Positions 15,485-24,193 are shown, counted from the first letter of the stretch. The stretch: DNA of 34,410 nucleotides from Methanoregula sp. (GCA_030651815.1 JAUSBW010000016.1:1-34410); one strand, 5' to 3'. The notes: a model not told the origin generated them from the letters alone. A program made the numbers and translations.

Positions 15485-17563
15485 ATGGCACGTCACCTTA
15501 TCTCCGAGGCAAAAGGGTATGAGATTTTACGGGAGATCGGCGTGCCGGTTCCCCGGTATGCACTTGCTACAAACATTACTGAGGCAATTGCTGCGGCCGA
15601 TAAAACGGGCTTTCCTTTAGTACTGAAAGTCGTCTCTCCCCAGATTGTCCATAAAAGTGATGCCGGCGGCGTCATTACCGGCATCCTCAACACTGAATTA
15701 CTGCTGGGGGCTTTTGACAAGATCCTCAGTAATGTCCGTAAATATGACCCGTCAGCAACGATCGACGGGATCATGGTCGGGCAGCAGCTCGAAAAGGGAC
15801 TGGAGATCATCATTGGCGGGAGGATCGATCCTGCGTTTGGAAAAGTGATCACCATCGGCATGGGAGGGACACTTGTCGAACTGATAAAAGACGTATCAAT
15901 ACGGGTACTCCCGGTCACTACTACCGATATCAATGCCATGCTCCATGAACTGAACGGGTACCAGCTGATCAAAGGGTTCCGCAACGAACCCCCCCGTGAC
16001 AGGGAAGCTCTCGTAAACCTCATCGATACCATTGCCCGTTTTTTTATGGATAGCGCTGAAATCGTTGAATTCGATATCAATCCGGTCTTTCTCTATGAGC
16101 ACGGGGTGTGCGCAGTGGATGCCCGGTTCTATACCGATGATACCCCCCGACCTGTAATATCAGAACCCGTCCGGCCACTACCCAAAGAACTGCTCCAGAT
16201 CAAATCCATCGCATTGATCGGCGCTTCTGCCGAACCCAATAAGGTAGGCTACGCAGTACTGCGCAATCTCCTCTCTTTTCCCGGCACCCTCTACCCGGTA
16301 AACCCGAAACACCCGGTGATCCTTGGCCGCACTACCTATCCTTCGCTTACTTCCATCCCAGGCCCGGTCGATGTTGCAGTCGTAGTTGTCCCGGCAGGAA
16401 TCGTCCCTTCGATAGTAGAAGAAGCAGGAAAGAAAGGGACACCCCTTGTAGTGATCATCTCTTCGGGATTCCGGGAGAGTGGTGCAGCGGGAAGCGAACT
16501 GGAAGCACGTGTCATTGCCTTTGCAAAACAATACAATATCCGCATTATGGGCCCCAACTGTCTGGGGTTCATGTTCCCGCACCAGAGTATCAATACCACC
16601 TTTGATCCCATCTCTCCAAAACCCGGAAACCTTGCCTTTTTATCCCAGAGCGGGGCGATCATCACCACGATGGTAGACTGGAGCCTGCCCGAAGAGATCG
16701 GGTTTTCTGAAGTGATCAGTGTCGGCAACCAGGCTGATCTCACCTTTGAAGACTACATCCTCTTTGCTGCCGATGATCCGAATACAAAAGCCATCATCCT
16801 CTATGTTGAGGAAATCCGCAAGGGCCGGCGCTTCATGGAAATTGTGCGGCAGGTAACGTCAGGAATGCCGGTGGTGGCAATAAAAGCCGGTTCCTCAAAA
16901 ATTGGCCAGATGACTGCTGCATCCCATACGGGTTCGCTTGCCGGCAGTTACGAAGTGTACCAGGCCGCCTTCTGGCAATCCGGAGTCATCCCTGTACGAT
17001 CGATGCGGGAGGCATTCCAGACCGCCGAACTTCTCTCATCGGAAGGTTATCCCAAAGGTATCCGTGCGATTGTGATCAGCAATGCCGGCGGCTTTGCTGT
17101 CATGTCTTCCGATTACGCAGAGATGATGGGTATTGAGATGGTGGAGTTTCCCCAGACGGTGATCAAAGAACTGGACTCCATCCTTCCCGTGGACTGGAAC
17201 CGGCGCAACCCTATCGACATGGTCGGTGATGCAAGCGCAGACCGGTTTGCGCGTACCTTTGATGTGATGATACGGAACCAGGAGCTCTGGGATATCGCAT
17301 TTGTGATCTCAGTGCCGTCGGCCATCTCCGATCCGATCCGCGTTGCAAACGAGCTGGTCCGGTTCTCAAAAAGCACGCAGAAGATGATCGTAGGGTGCAT
17401 GATCGGCGGCGATTCAATGAAGACACCCCTGCGGATATTAAGGGATTCCGGTATCCCCAACTTCCCGGATCTCGAAGACGCATTCAAGGCAGTAGGAAAT
17501 ATCTGCCGGCACATCTGCTGGGAAGAGTTCCACGGGCGCCGTTGCAGCACAGATGACCGGTAA
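15485..17563 (+). CDS. acd: ADP-forming acyl/acetyl-CoA synthetase, fused subunits with ATP-grasp domain first
   Basis: The enzyme interconverts acetyl-CoA (or another acyl-CoA), ADP and phosphate with the acid, CoA and ATP. The 692-residue chain carries an ATP-grasp (beta) domain first (about 1-220), then a CoA-binding Rossmann domain (about 235-330, with IALIGASAEPNKVGY) and succinyl-CoA-ligase-like domains to the end. ASHTGSLAGSYE around His481 matches the phosphohistidine segment of the family. Most described fusions have the order alpha then beta; here beta leads. I chose ATG 15485, preceded by AAGGA, over an upstream ATG at 15455 that lacks a ribosome-binding site. Substrate range cannot be read from the sequence. 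Confidence 0.9.
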   Translation: MARHLISEAKGYEILREIGVPVPRYALATNITEAIAAADKTGFPLVLKVVSPQIVHKSDAGGVITGILNTELLLGAFDKILSNVRKYDPSATIDGIMVGQQLEKGLEIIIGGRIDPAFGKVITIGMGGTLVELIKDVSIRVLPVTTTDINAMLHELNGYQLIKGFRNEPPRDREALVNLIDTIARFFMDSAEIVEFDINPVFLYEHGVCAVDARFYTDDTPRPVISEPVRPLPKELLQIKSIALIGASAEPNKVGYAVLRNLLSFPGTLYPVNPKHPVILGRTTYPSLTSIPGPVDVAVVVVPAGIVPSIVEEAGKKGTPLVVIISSGFRESGAAGSELEARVIAFAKQYNIRIMGPNCLGFMFPHQSINTTFDPISPKPGNLAFLSQSGAIITTMVDWSLPEEIGFSEVISVGNQADLTFEDYILFAADDPNTKAIILYVEEIRKGRRFMEIVRQVTSGMPVVAIKAGSSKIGQMTAASHTGSLAGSYEVYQAAFWQSGVIPVRSMREAFQTAELLSSEGYPKGIRAIVISNAGGFAVMSSDYAEMMGIEMVEFPQTVIKELDSILPVDWNRRNPIDMVGDASADRFARTFDVMIRNQELWDIAFVISVPSAISDPIRVANELVRFSKSTQKMIVGCMIGGDSMKTPLRILRDSGIPNFPDLEDAFKAVGNICRHICWEEFHGRRCSTDDR

Positions 17564-17580
17564 CGTACGACCCATCACAA

Positions 17581-19260
17581 TTACAGCGTGATCTTCTTTA
17601 AGATCTGCCCGTTCCGGAAGATGGTGATCACGCCGCCGCTCTGTGAGACCACGATACCCACTGTTTTGGTTACCTGCGTAATGGCGGCTACCGAGTTATG
17701 CCGCGTGCCCATCCCCCCGGGGAGTTTTACACTGCTCGTATCAACGGTAATATAGCGTCCCACTGATTCTACGAATCCATCCCCGGTGATGACAAATGCG
17801 CCATCGAGCTGGGCCAGCGCCTTGATATTTTCCTTGAGCTCCGGGTTCATGACAAGGCGGGCTTCGGGTTTGTGCCCTTCGAACGGGTTTAAGATGATCT
17901 GGCGGGACTTTTCCAGCACGTTTTTGGTATCGCCAATTAAAAATGTCGTACCTACCGGCTTTCCTTCCCTGCCCTCAATCGAGATCTCCGTGCAGATGTG
18001 AAAGACCGCATCAAAGACTTCTTCTTTTACATCGCTGTCTGCTATTACGAGATCCTTCCAGGTATCCGTGCTGATGCGCACCACGCCGTCCCGTTTCCGG
18101 TCCGTGATGTCGTGACCGATACAGAGAATCTCCACAATATGTCCCTTGTCGTCCCGGATGGCTTTGTTGATCCAGGCGATCCAGACCCGGTCACCGTTGC
18201 GACGGACATTTTCATTCACGTTGACTGCGTATCCTTCTGCATTGAAACCCAGATCATCTGCCATCATGGAGAGATCGTTACCGGAGCGGGTCTTTGCCGG
18301 AACGATCGTGCTGTTCACATTCTTTCCAATCACTTCATCGCTGGTATAATCAAAGAACGTGAGAGCGTAGTGATTGAAGAACGTAATCGTGCCCTGCATG
18401 TCCATCCGTATGATGATGCTCCGGGTATTCTGCACCACCTCCCGGTACTTTGCTTCGCTCTCCTTTAACATCCCGGCGATCTTCTGTTTTTCTGAAATAT
18501 CGGTTACTACAAACGTTCCGCCTTTACCAATGTCGCGGGTATCGAGAGGCTGTACCTGCAGCTGGCAGGCAAGAGTTTTTTTATCTTTTTTCATAAAAAG
18601 GCACCCGGCATGGGAAACCCCCTGAGCATCCCGTTTGAACTGCAGTTCACGGGAAAGGAGATCATACTCTTCGGGAGATGAGAGAAATGTTTTGAGATCT
18701 TTTCCCACCATCTGCGACTCTTCATAGCCGAGCATGGCAGGGAACTGGCGGTTCACCCATTCGATGATGCCATCGCGGGCCTGGAAGATGCCCAGCGGGG
18801 TTGCGGAGAGGATGGCGGCAAGCTGCTCATTCTGTGCCTTGATCTCGCGCTCGGATCTCTTGCGCAGCATGGTCTGTTTGATCAGGTTGACCATCTCAAA
18901 GACCTGCGGGCGGATGTCGCCGCTCTTTGGAAAAGTTATCTCGGTTCCATGGACAACTTCCATCACGGCAATCTTACCGGGCCCCCGCCTGCCAAGGAGG
19001 ATTACAGGGGTTACATTTCCCACGGATTTGAGATATTTGATGAACTCGATCCCGTTCATATCCGAGACAAATTCAATGCCGTTCACATCCGGCTGCTGCT
19101 CGTAGGAGACGATCGCATCGTAATTGCGTCCTTTGAGTTTTTCTATAGCCTGTTTTATGGAATGTGCATTATCGATCTTAATCTCCCCGGTCTTTTCTAA
19201 AAACGAATGCACCTGAGCAAGAAGATCAGTATTGTCATCAACAAACAAAACAGATATCAT
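17581..19260 (-). CDS. REC-PAS-PAS-diadenylate cyclase (DisA_N) fusion protein
   Basis: The 559-residue protein starts with a receiver-like domain (1-128). Asp8-Asp9 and Lys112 are present, but the phosphoacceptor position holds Tyr53 in IVSYEQQPD, and a nine-residue segment is duplicated (DVNGIEFVS / DMNGIEFIK, 58-75). Two PAS domains follow (about 145-258 and 268-390). The C-terminal part (about 405-559) matches the diadenylate cyclase (DAC/DisA_N) fold: LDGAFVITGDG supplies the DGA motif (486-488), and GTRHNSVAA (518-526) occupies the place of the RHR motif, with Asn instead of the last Arg. DAC domains make c-di-AMP from two ATP, as dimers. The variant motif leaves activity open. It converges on the CoA ligase with 17 bases between stops. 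Confidence 0.85.
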   Translation of the reverse strand: MISVLFVDDNTDLLAQVHSFLEKTGEIKIDNAHSIKQAIEKLKGRNYDAIVSYEQQPDVNGIEFVSDMNGIEFIKYLKSVGNVTPVILLGRRGPGKIAVMEVVHGTEITFPKSGDIRPQVFEMVNLIKQTMLRKRSEREIKAQNEQLAAILSATPLGIFQARDGIIEWVNRQFPAMLGYEESQMVGKDLKTFLSSPEEYDLLSRELQFKRDAQGVSHAGCLFMKKDKKTLACQLQVQPLDTRDIGKGGTFVVTDISEKQKIAGMLKESEAKYREVVQNTRSIIIRMDMQGTITFFNHYALTFFDYTSDEVIGKNVNSTIVPAKTRSGNDLSMMADDLGFNAEGYAVNVNENVRRNGDRVWIAWINKAIRDDKGHIVEILCIGHDITDRKRDGVVRISTDTWKDLVIADSDVKEEVFDAVFHICTEISIEGREGKPVGTTFLIGDTKNVLEKSRQIILNPFEGHKPEARLVMNPELKENIKALAQLDGAFVITGDGFVESVGRYITVDTSSVKLPGGMGTRHNSVAAITQVTKTVGIVVSQSGGVITIFRNGQILKKITL

Positions 19261-19428
19261 CGGGCATCTCCCGGAGGAAATAGCGTTTTATTCACTACTA
19301 AATTCACTACTAAGAGGTGGATGGCTGAATGATAAATAGTTGTTCTAGAATGGTGCGCCGGTGAAGGATTCTATAAAAAAACACCGGCGCAGGAGATGAT
19401 GAAAGAAAAAACAGACAGATGGAAAAAG

Positions 19429-19932
19429 TCAGGAATCCGGCACTTCTTCTAAATTATTAACAGGCTCAGTTTCATCCTTGTCATCCTCACGATTTTCATG
19501 GTATATCCACCATCCGGTAATGAGAATTACAGGGACGCCGACTGGAATGGCAAAACCGCCTTGAAAACGACACGCAGCGGATAACCCCAGAATGATTCCC
19601 CCCCCAATAGTAAAAAACGAGGCTTTTTTGAGCATTGAAGATTTTTCTTCAATATATGCATAAATCGTGATTATGAGACCTGAAAACAGAATTATTGTAC
19701 CAATTGTCCACAAGTAAGCTGCAGCAATGTTAAATATTCCTGTATTCTGGCCAAAATAAATATAAAGAATATCCTTGTTACCAGGAATCAGACTGTTCCC
19801 CAATTCAGATTGTTGAAAACGAAAGAATGCCCACTGCACGTTGACCAGCAACCAGTCGCCCCACATGTAGATATTGAGGGGGATCAAAAAAATTAAGCAC
19901 TGGAATATCAAAGAAGTTCTGTATTTATCCAT
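19429..19932 (-). CDS. Predicted multi-pass membrane protein, unknown function
   Basis: About 167 residues with four to five hydrophobic segments (around the N-terminus, two in the middle, and two in the last third) and an acidic hydrophilic tail rich in Asp and Glu. No family was recognised and no catalytic motifs are visible. I prefer the ATG at 19932; a GTG three codons upstream is possible. It is the last gene of the leftward series that begins at 23946, but a gap of about 90 bases to the winged-helix gene allows its own promoter. Confidence 0.65.
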   Translation of the reverse strand: MDKYRTSLIFQCLIFLIPLNIYMWGDWLLVNVQWAFFRFQQSELGNSLIPGNKDILYIYFGQNTGIFNIAAAYLWTIGTIILFSGLIITIYAYIEEKSSMLKKASFFTIGGGIILGLSAACRFQGGFAIPVGVPVILITGWWIYHENREDDKDETEPVNNLEEVPDS

Positions 19933-20019
19933 AATTACCACGATACCAGATCTATCATTGCTGTTTTTTGCAGATCGAATTAATCATGCATTGCAAAAAA
20001 GCAAATTGTCAGAAGAAAT

Positions 20020-20364
20020 TTATTCCTCTGTAGTCTGGACAATCGCCAGCTGGTACATCCAGTCCATGAGCGGATGACATTCTTCGACAACACACTCCAG
20101 CTCACAGCCAATACAAGGAATTAATTCATCGCCTGCAAGCAGATCAGAGGGATTGACCGGCATCTGCCGTGCCCGCAGGAGGTAGGTCTTTATCCCGTCC
20201 TTTTTGAATTCGATCCGGTCGATTAGTTCGCCTTCTTCGAGTTTCTTGACAATGCGCGAACACTTCCGGCTATCAACACCCAGCTCTTTCCAGAGCTCGC
20301 TCTGAAGAACGCCTTCAGGTTTTGACTGAATCAGTTTTAATGCTTCATCAACAGGATCGTCCAC
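20020..20364 (-). CDS. Winged-helix protein with C-terminal four-cysteine cluster
   Basis: Residues 5-65 form a winged helix of the TFIIIC B-block/Lrp-like kind (QSELWKELGVDSRKCSRIVK, then KLEEGELIDR). The C-terminal part has Cys84, Cys87, Cys91 and Cys96 in a C-x2-C-x3-C-x4-C arrangement, which could bind an Fe-S cluster or zinc. A winged helix followed by a Cys cluster recalls archaeal relatives of RNA polymerase III subunit RPC34/hRPC39, but I cannot confirm membership. It lies 21 bases downstream of the Sm-like gene, so the pair are probably co-transcribed and could both act in RNA metabolism or transcription. Confidence 0.8.
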   Translation of the reverse strand: MDDPVDEALKLIQSKPEGVLQSELWKELGVDSRKCSRIVKKLEEGELIDRIEFKKDGIKTYLLRARQMPVNPSDLLAGDELIPCIGCELECVVEECHPLMDWMYQLAIVQTTEE

Positions 20365-20385
20365 AGTTTCCCCCTTTTTATAATT

Positions 20386-20622
20386 TCAGATAAGCGGTGC
20401 TATGGTCAGGATATTGTTGCCCCGGATCACAACGGTTCCAAGGTTCCTGCCCCGCTGGTTATCTACAAACTCGATAGTCTCGTCCATGTGAATATTGAGA
20501 TACTCATCCACGGCTACGAGGCGGCCCTGCAGTTTCCTGCCTTCGTCTTTGATCTCTACGGATATTTTTGAATCCACAAGCGCAAACACTTTTTTTATCG
20601 GCAAAACAATTCCGTTAACCAT
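20386..20622 (-). CDS. Sm-like archaeal protein (SmAP/LSm)
   Basis: This is a 78-residue Sm-fold protein, expected to form a heptameric or hexameric RNA-binding ring. Sm1 covers about residues 11-44, with Asp39 and Asn43 in AVDEYLNIHM; Sm2 contains the hallmark IRGNNI (66-71). I chose the ATG at 20622, which gives the normal family length and is preceded by AGGG; the open frame continues 33 codons upstream without homology. It sits between the FBP aldolase/phosphatase gene and the winged-helix gene, all on the minus strand. Confidence 0.9.
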   Translation of the reverse strand: MVNGIVLPIKKVFALVDSKISVEIKDEGRKLQGRLVAVDEYLNIHMDETIEFVDNQRGRNLGTVVIRGNNILTIAPLI

Positions 20623-20733
20623 CTGCCCTAATTTAGGATGTAAGATAATTAAACCTTGCTCATTGTACGGTTCACGGGCACCCAACCAATCTGTGATCAA
20701 AGAGCGGCATCCAGGGAACAAAAAACAAACTTA

Positions 20734-21828
20734 TTAAGGAATTGCTTCCCAACGGCTGCGGAACTGTTTCTCGATCCCCGGTAAAGTGGTATATTCCATC
20801 TCTTCTAAGGAAAGCCTGTGAGGTTCAAAGGGACCCTGATCCCGTATCATATCAGCAAGTTCATTGCAGCGTGCCCTGACGCGGTCAAACCCGACATCAT
20901 CAAACATATCAGCAGGCCCGATAAGTTCGCCATTGCAGATCTGAAAACCCAGGCAGATGCACCGTGGCGGGCCATCAAACCGTGTCATATTGGCATCGCA
21001 GACACCGACCGGCATGAACGGACCATGATGCGATCCCCGCATCCATCCGGCAACTAATGTTGGGGTGCAGAAGGGCTCGATCACTTCTCCTACGGACGGA
21101 AGTCCGCTCTGCGCACGGACGATCATAACCGGATCATCCTTCCCGACATACCGGCCTGCAGTAAGGTTTAACTTTTCCGTGCTTGTCGATGCTGCAATCA
21201 AGCCATCCTTCCTATAGACATTCTTGATCACGTACCGGGAACATGCACCGATATAGGAGAGGAGGGTATAAGTCTCCTCAGGGGTCTTAAACCGGATGCG
21301 GCGCTTCTGGATGACATCGTGGACTTCAAAGATGAAGCCTTCGTGCATAGTGGGATCAATGACAAGGCCGGACGTGTTGAAGGGATCAGCAAAGATTTTG
21401 TAGAGAAAGAAGTTCCATGCACCGGGTTCGGTTTTATCGGCCATGAATATGAGAACAGGATCAGATCCCCGCTCTTCAAACTCCATCTCTGCAATGCCGG
21501 GTCCGAGGCCCCTGACATTTCCTGAGAATGCATTGGAGAGCATGTCCTGACCTGCCCCGTAGAGCTTCATACTCTTTGCAATTTTCGTACATTCCATAAA
21601 AACGTCCCACGCCAGCCTGTGGACGTTCTCATTATCCACACCATGGGCATGTGTCATGATCAACTCGATGTCATCGCCACAGTGGGTGACAAATGAATCA
21701 ATGAGGAGCTTGCCGCTCTGCTCCTTTAACATCTTTGCCGCTTTTTCCAAAAGTTTCGGGTGTGTGCGGGAGTGTCCGGGAAAACTTCCCACATCCGCTT
21801 TAATGACGGAAATCGTAGTTTTTGGCAT
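20734..21828 (-). CDS. Bifunctional fructose-1,6-bisphosphate aldolase/phosphatase (FBPA/P, class V FBPase)
   Basis: In archaea this one enzyme both condenses triose phosphates and dephosphorylates FBP, which makes gluconeogenesis one-way. The 364-residue protein keeps residues matching the studied enzymes: Asp12 in KADVGSFPGHS, Asp52-Asp53 and Gln94-Asp95 for metal and phosphate binding, Asp131-Lys132, and Tyr227/Lys230 in YVGKDD, where the Lys forms the Schiff base. The enzyme acts directly after tpiA's product. It lies downstream of the class II aldolase gene, 49 bases from its stop, and may be part of the same transcript. Confidence 0.95.
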   Translation of the reverse strand: MPKTTISVIKADVGSFPGHSRTHPKLLEKAAKMLKEQSGKLLIDSFVTHCGDDIELIMTHAHGVDNENVHRLAWDVFMECTKIAKSMKLYGAGQDMLSNAFSGNVRGLGPGIAEMEFEERGSDPVLIFMADKTEPGAWNFFLYKIFADPFNTSGLVIDPTMHEGFIFEVHDVIQKRRIRFKTPEETYTLLSYIGACSRYVIKNVYRKDGLIAASTSTEKLNLTAGRYVGKDDPVMIVRAQSGLPSVGEVIEPFCTPTLVAGWMRGSHHGPFMPVGVCDANMTRFDGPPRCICLGFQICNGELIGPADMFDDVGFDRVRARCNELADMIRDQGPFEPHRLSLEEMEYTTLPGIEKQFRSRWEAIP

Positions 21829-21877
21829 GAGAGATCACTGTATAGAATCTCTCTGCTATCTAAAAAAATGACGCTGA

Positions 21878-23020
21878 TTATTTGTTCATGGCCTTTCTGA
21901 CAAGAGATGCTGATCCATACGAACTGAACGCTTTGAAAAAGACGAGACTTTCCGCATAGGCCATTGCCCGGATTGCCTGTCCGGTATCTTCTTCTACGGA
22001 ATAGATCTCTTTGAAAAATTCCTTTATGGCGAATTTGCAGTTGCCGTCAAATACCTGTTTTTCTTTCTTCCCGGGATTTAAGGGAACGTATTTCTGAAGC
22101 GTCCATTCATGAATCGCCTTGTAGAGAGCGGGTTCATACACTTTTAAGATATTGAAAACTACATCCTGCCAGAAGGTACCGACATTTCCTTTTATGATAT
22201 CTCCTTTCGGGAAATGCTGGTTGATGAGATCACGGGGAGTGCCGGTGATCCCGTGCTGGGCAATACCGACATGCAGGTGATTATCCCGCAATGCTTTTGC
22301 AACCGCCCGGGTTTGGGAGATATCGATGGAGAGCTGTTCTACGATATTTCCTGCCCCATCGTACACATGCCCATGCGTGCTACCGTTGGCAATGGCAAGC
22401 ACCTGGGGATATACTCCGTTTTCCTGCAGGGCTTTGATGAATTCAACCGCTTCTTCAGGCTTTGTCAGGATCAGCCCGTGCCCGTCTTTCCTGCCGATCT
22501 CTCCCACCTCCACTTCGAGACCGAAATCCTTTCCCTTCATCCGGTTTTTGATGTAAAGGGCGAGATCCGTAGTAGCGAGGATATTCTTTTCCAGTTCTTC
22601 CCGGACATTTTTTCCTTCAAAATTAAAGAGATGGGAGGCATCAATGGCAAAGGACGTATACCCGGCAGCAATCTGGGCATCGATCAACTGTTTTGTCCCC
22701 TCAATCTCCGACGGATTGCCCGTCTTTATCGAGATATGATCTGCGTGAAGAGCCCAGATATCAAATTCTGCCGCCTTTGCAGCTTCGTTCATCTTTTCTG
22801 AGAATACCTGTGGCGTGAACCCGGTATACCCGCCATTTAAGTCGCATTCAGACCTCGCAAGTTCCATAAATACCGCAGAATCGGTATCTTTTGCGGCCCG
22901 GAAAATTCCCTGTGCGACCGTGGCAATCCGGATATTTGCAGCCATAATAATTGTTTTCTTTCCGGAAATGCTCCCCAGTATTGTTGAACCGGGGATTGGA
23001 CCAAAATTATTCTTCAGCAT
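21878..23020 (-). CDS. Class II fructose-bisphosphate aldolase-like protein
   Basis: This is a TIM-barrel protein with the metal site of class II aldolases: LHADH (91-95), a Glu in LEVEVGEIGRKDG (168-180), the ANGSTHGHVY segment (211-220, His216/218) and AQHGITGTP (254-262). At 380 residues it is longer than the usual 280-310, with a C-terminal helical extension of about 70 residues. It is translated 17 bases after class I FBPase, so the pair probably form an operon that makes fructose 6-phosphate by a route parallel to FBPA/P. Sugar-phosphate specificity is not certain; a related bisphosphate aldolase activity is possible. Confidence 0.8.
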   Translation of the reverse strand: MLKNNFGPIPGSTILGSISGKKTIIMAANIRIATVAQGIFRAAKDTDSAVFMELARSECDLNGGYTGFTPQVFSEKMNEAAKAAEFDIWALHADHISIKTGNPSEIEGTKQLIDAQIAAGYTSFAIDASHLFNFEGKNVREELEKNILATTDLALYIKNRMKGKDFGLEVEVGEIGRKDGHGLILTKPEEAVEFIKALQENGVYPQVLAIANGSTHGHVYDGAGNIVEQLSIDISQTRAVAKALRDNHLHVGIAQHGITGTPRDLINQHFPKGDIIKGNVGTFWQDVVFNILKVYEPALYKAIHEWTLQKYVPLNPGKKEKQVFDGNCKFAIKEFFKEIYSVEEDTGQAIRAMAYAESLVFFKAFSSYGSASLVRKAMNK

Positions 23021-23037
23021 AGAACTTCAATCCTGTT

Positions 23038-23946
23038 TCAGCACTCATCAAGCATAAACTTTTCAATCAGCCGGATCTCTTCTTTGCCACCAACATAGAT
23101 GGGTGTGACATCATCGATCCCTTCCGGTTTGATAGTCAGAATGTCGACTCGCCCATTGCTGATTGCCCCTCCGGCTTCATGGATGATCTTTCCTATGGGG
23201 TTTGCTTCATATAACAATCTTAGTTTTCCCTTTTCCCTTCCCTTAAAGCCGGGATAGGTGAATACACCCCCCTTATGGAGGATCTGGTGGACATCGGCAA
23301 CAAAACAGCCACTGAACCGGAGTTTATATCCTGAGTGTTCGAGTGTCTCAATCCACCGTGCGTGAGCAGGGAAGTAATCCCGCCTCAGGGCACCAGGTGC
23401 GTATATCTTTCCTTCCGGAATTTTTAGATCCTGGTGTCGTAAGAAAAATTCACCGGTTTCATCCAGTGCGAATTCATGTACACCCTCACCTGTGGTAAAT
23501 GTCAGGGTGGTCAGGGGGCCGTACAGGATATACATGGCAGCAATCATTGTCGCGCCCTTTTCAAGGACGTGACCGGGATAGATGCCGATGATGGAACCCG
23601 TGCAGAGGTTTACATCAATGAGGGACGATCCATCAAGAGGATCGATCACAATCCCGAAATTGTTCTTTGGATTCTCCACTTCAATGATCTTATGCTGTTC
23701 TTCAGTTGCGATATACCGGACAAGCCGGGCCTGCTGCAATCCTGAAATGAACACATTGTCTGCGTACATATCGAGAGCCATCTGCTCTTCGCCGTACATA
23801 TTTTTAGTCTGTTCATCTGCCGGGGTTTTCCTGATCGAACAGAAAAATCCTTTCTTCACCTGCTGAGCCTGTTTGCCCAAAAAGAGAATTAACTCCATTA
23901 AGTTTTTTTCTGTTCCTGCACGGACAAGGAAATCTTTGAGTATCAT
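23038..23946 (-). CDS. fbp: Fructose-1,6-bisphosphatase, class I
   Basis: This enzyme hydrolyses FBP to fructose 6-phosphate. The 302-residue protein shows the sugar-phosphatase signature [11 protein letters not shown] (101-111), acidic residues Glu53-Glu54 and Glu82-Glu83 for metal binding, and the conserved [11 protein letters not shown] and [19 protein letters not shown] blocks that form the substrate site. Class I FBPases are uncommon in archaea, where FBPA/P is the rule, so its presence with FBPA/P 1.2 kb away suggests acquisition by transfer. Together with the aldolase downstream it would complete a bacterial-style FBP route. Confidence 0.95.
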   Translation of the reverse strand: MILKDFLVRAGTEKNLMELILFLGKQAQQVKKGFFCSIRKTPADEQTKNMYGEEQMALDMYADNVFISGLQQARLVRYIATEEQHKIIEVENPKNNFGIVIDPLDGSSLIDVNLCTGSIIGIYPGHVLEKGATMIAAMYILYGPLTTLTFTTGEGVHEFALDETGEFFLRHQDLKIPEGKIYAPGALRRDYFPAHARWIETLEHSGYKLRFSGCFVADVHQILHKGGVFTYPGFKGREKGKLRLLYEANPIGKIIHEAGGAISNGRVDILTIKPEGIDDVTPIYVGGKEEIRLIEKFMLDEC

Positions 23947-24085
23947 TTTTTTACTTCCTTCCTCTACAACAAAGAATATTAAACCAATGATTATCCAACC
24001 GGATTTACGGATTCTTTGTGTAGTCGTTTGATTCCGTGGTTTATCAGGATTATTATCCAGAGGTAAAGATCCACAATCAGGATAA

Positions 24086-24193
24086 CAGGCTGGGTCATAA
24101 CCTCATGAACACAATAAAATAACCTCAAATTGTGGATATTTTCTTCTGGACTTTATAAGCAACCACGTCATTTTCTAGTTGTGACCCAGCCTG
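24086..24193. promoter_or_regulatory. Separated inverted repeat in the divergent fbp / small-protein promoter region
   Basis: CAGGCTGGGTCATAAC (24086-24101) and GTTGTGACCCAGCCTG (24178-24193) are inverted copies with one mismatch, 76 bases apart. A TATA-like CTTTATAAGC (24151-24160) lies between them in the plus direction. The arms could be two sites for one regulator controlling both divergent genes. Confidence 0.5.
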
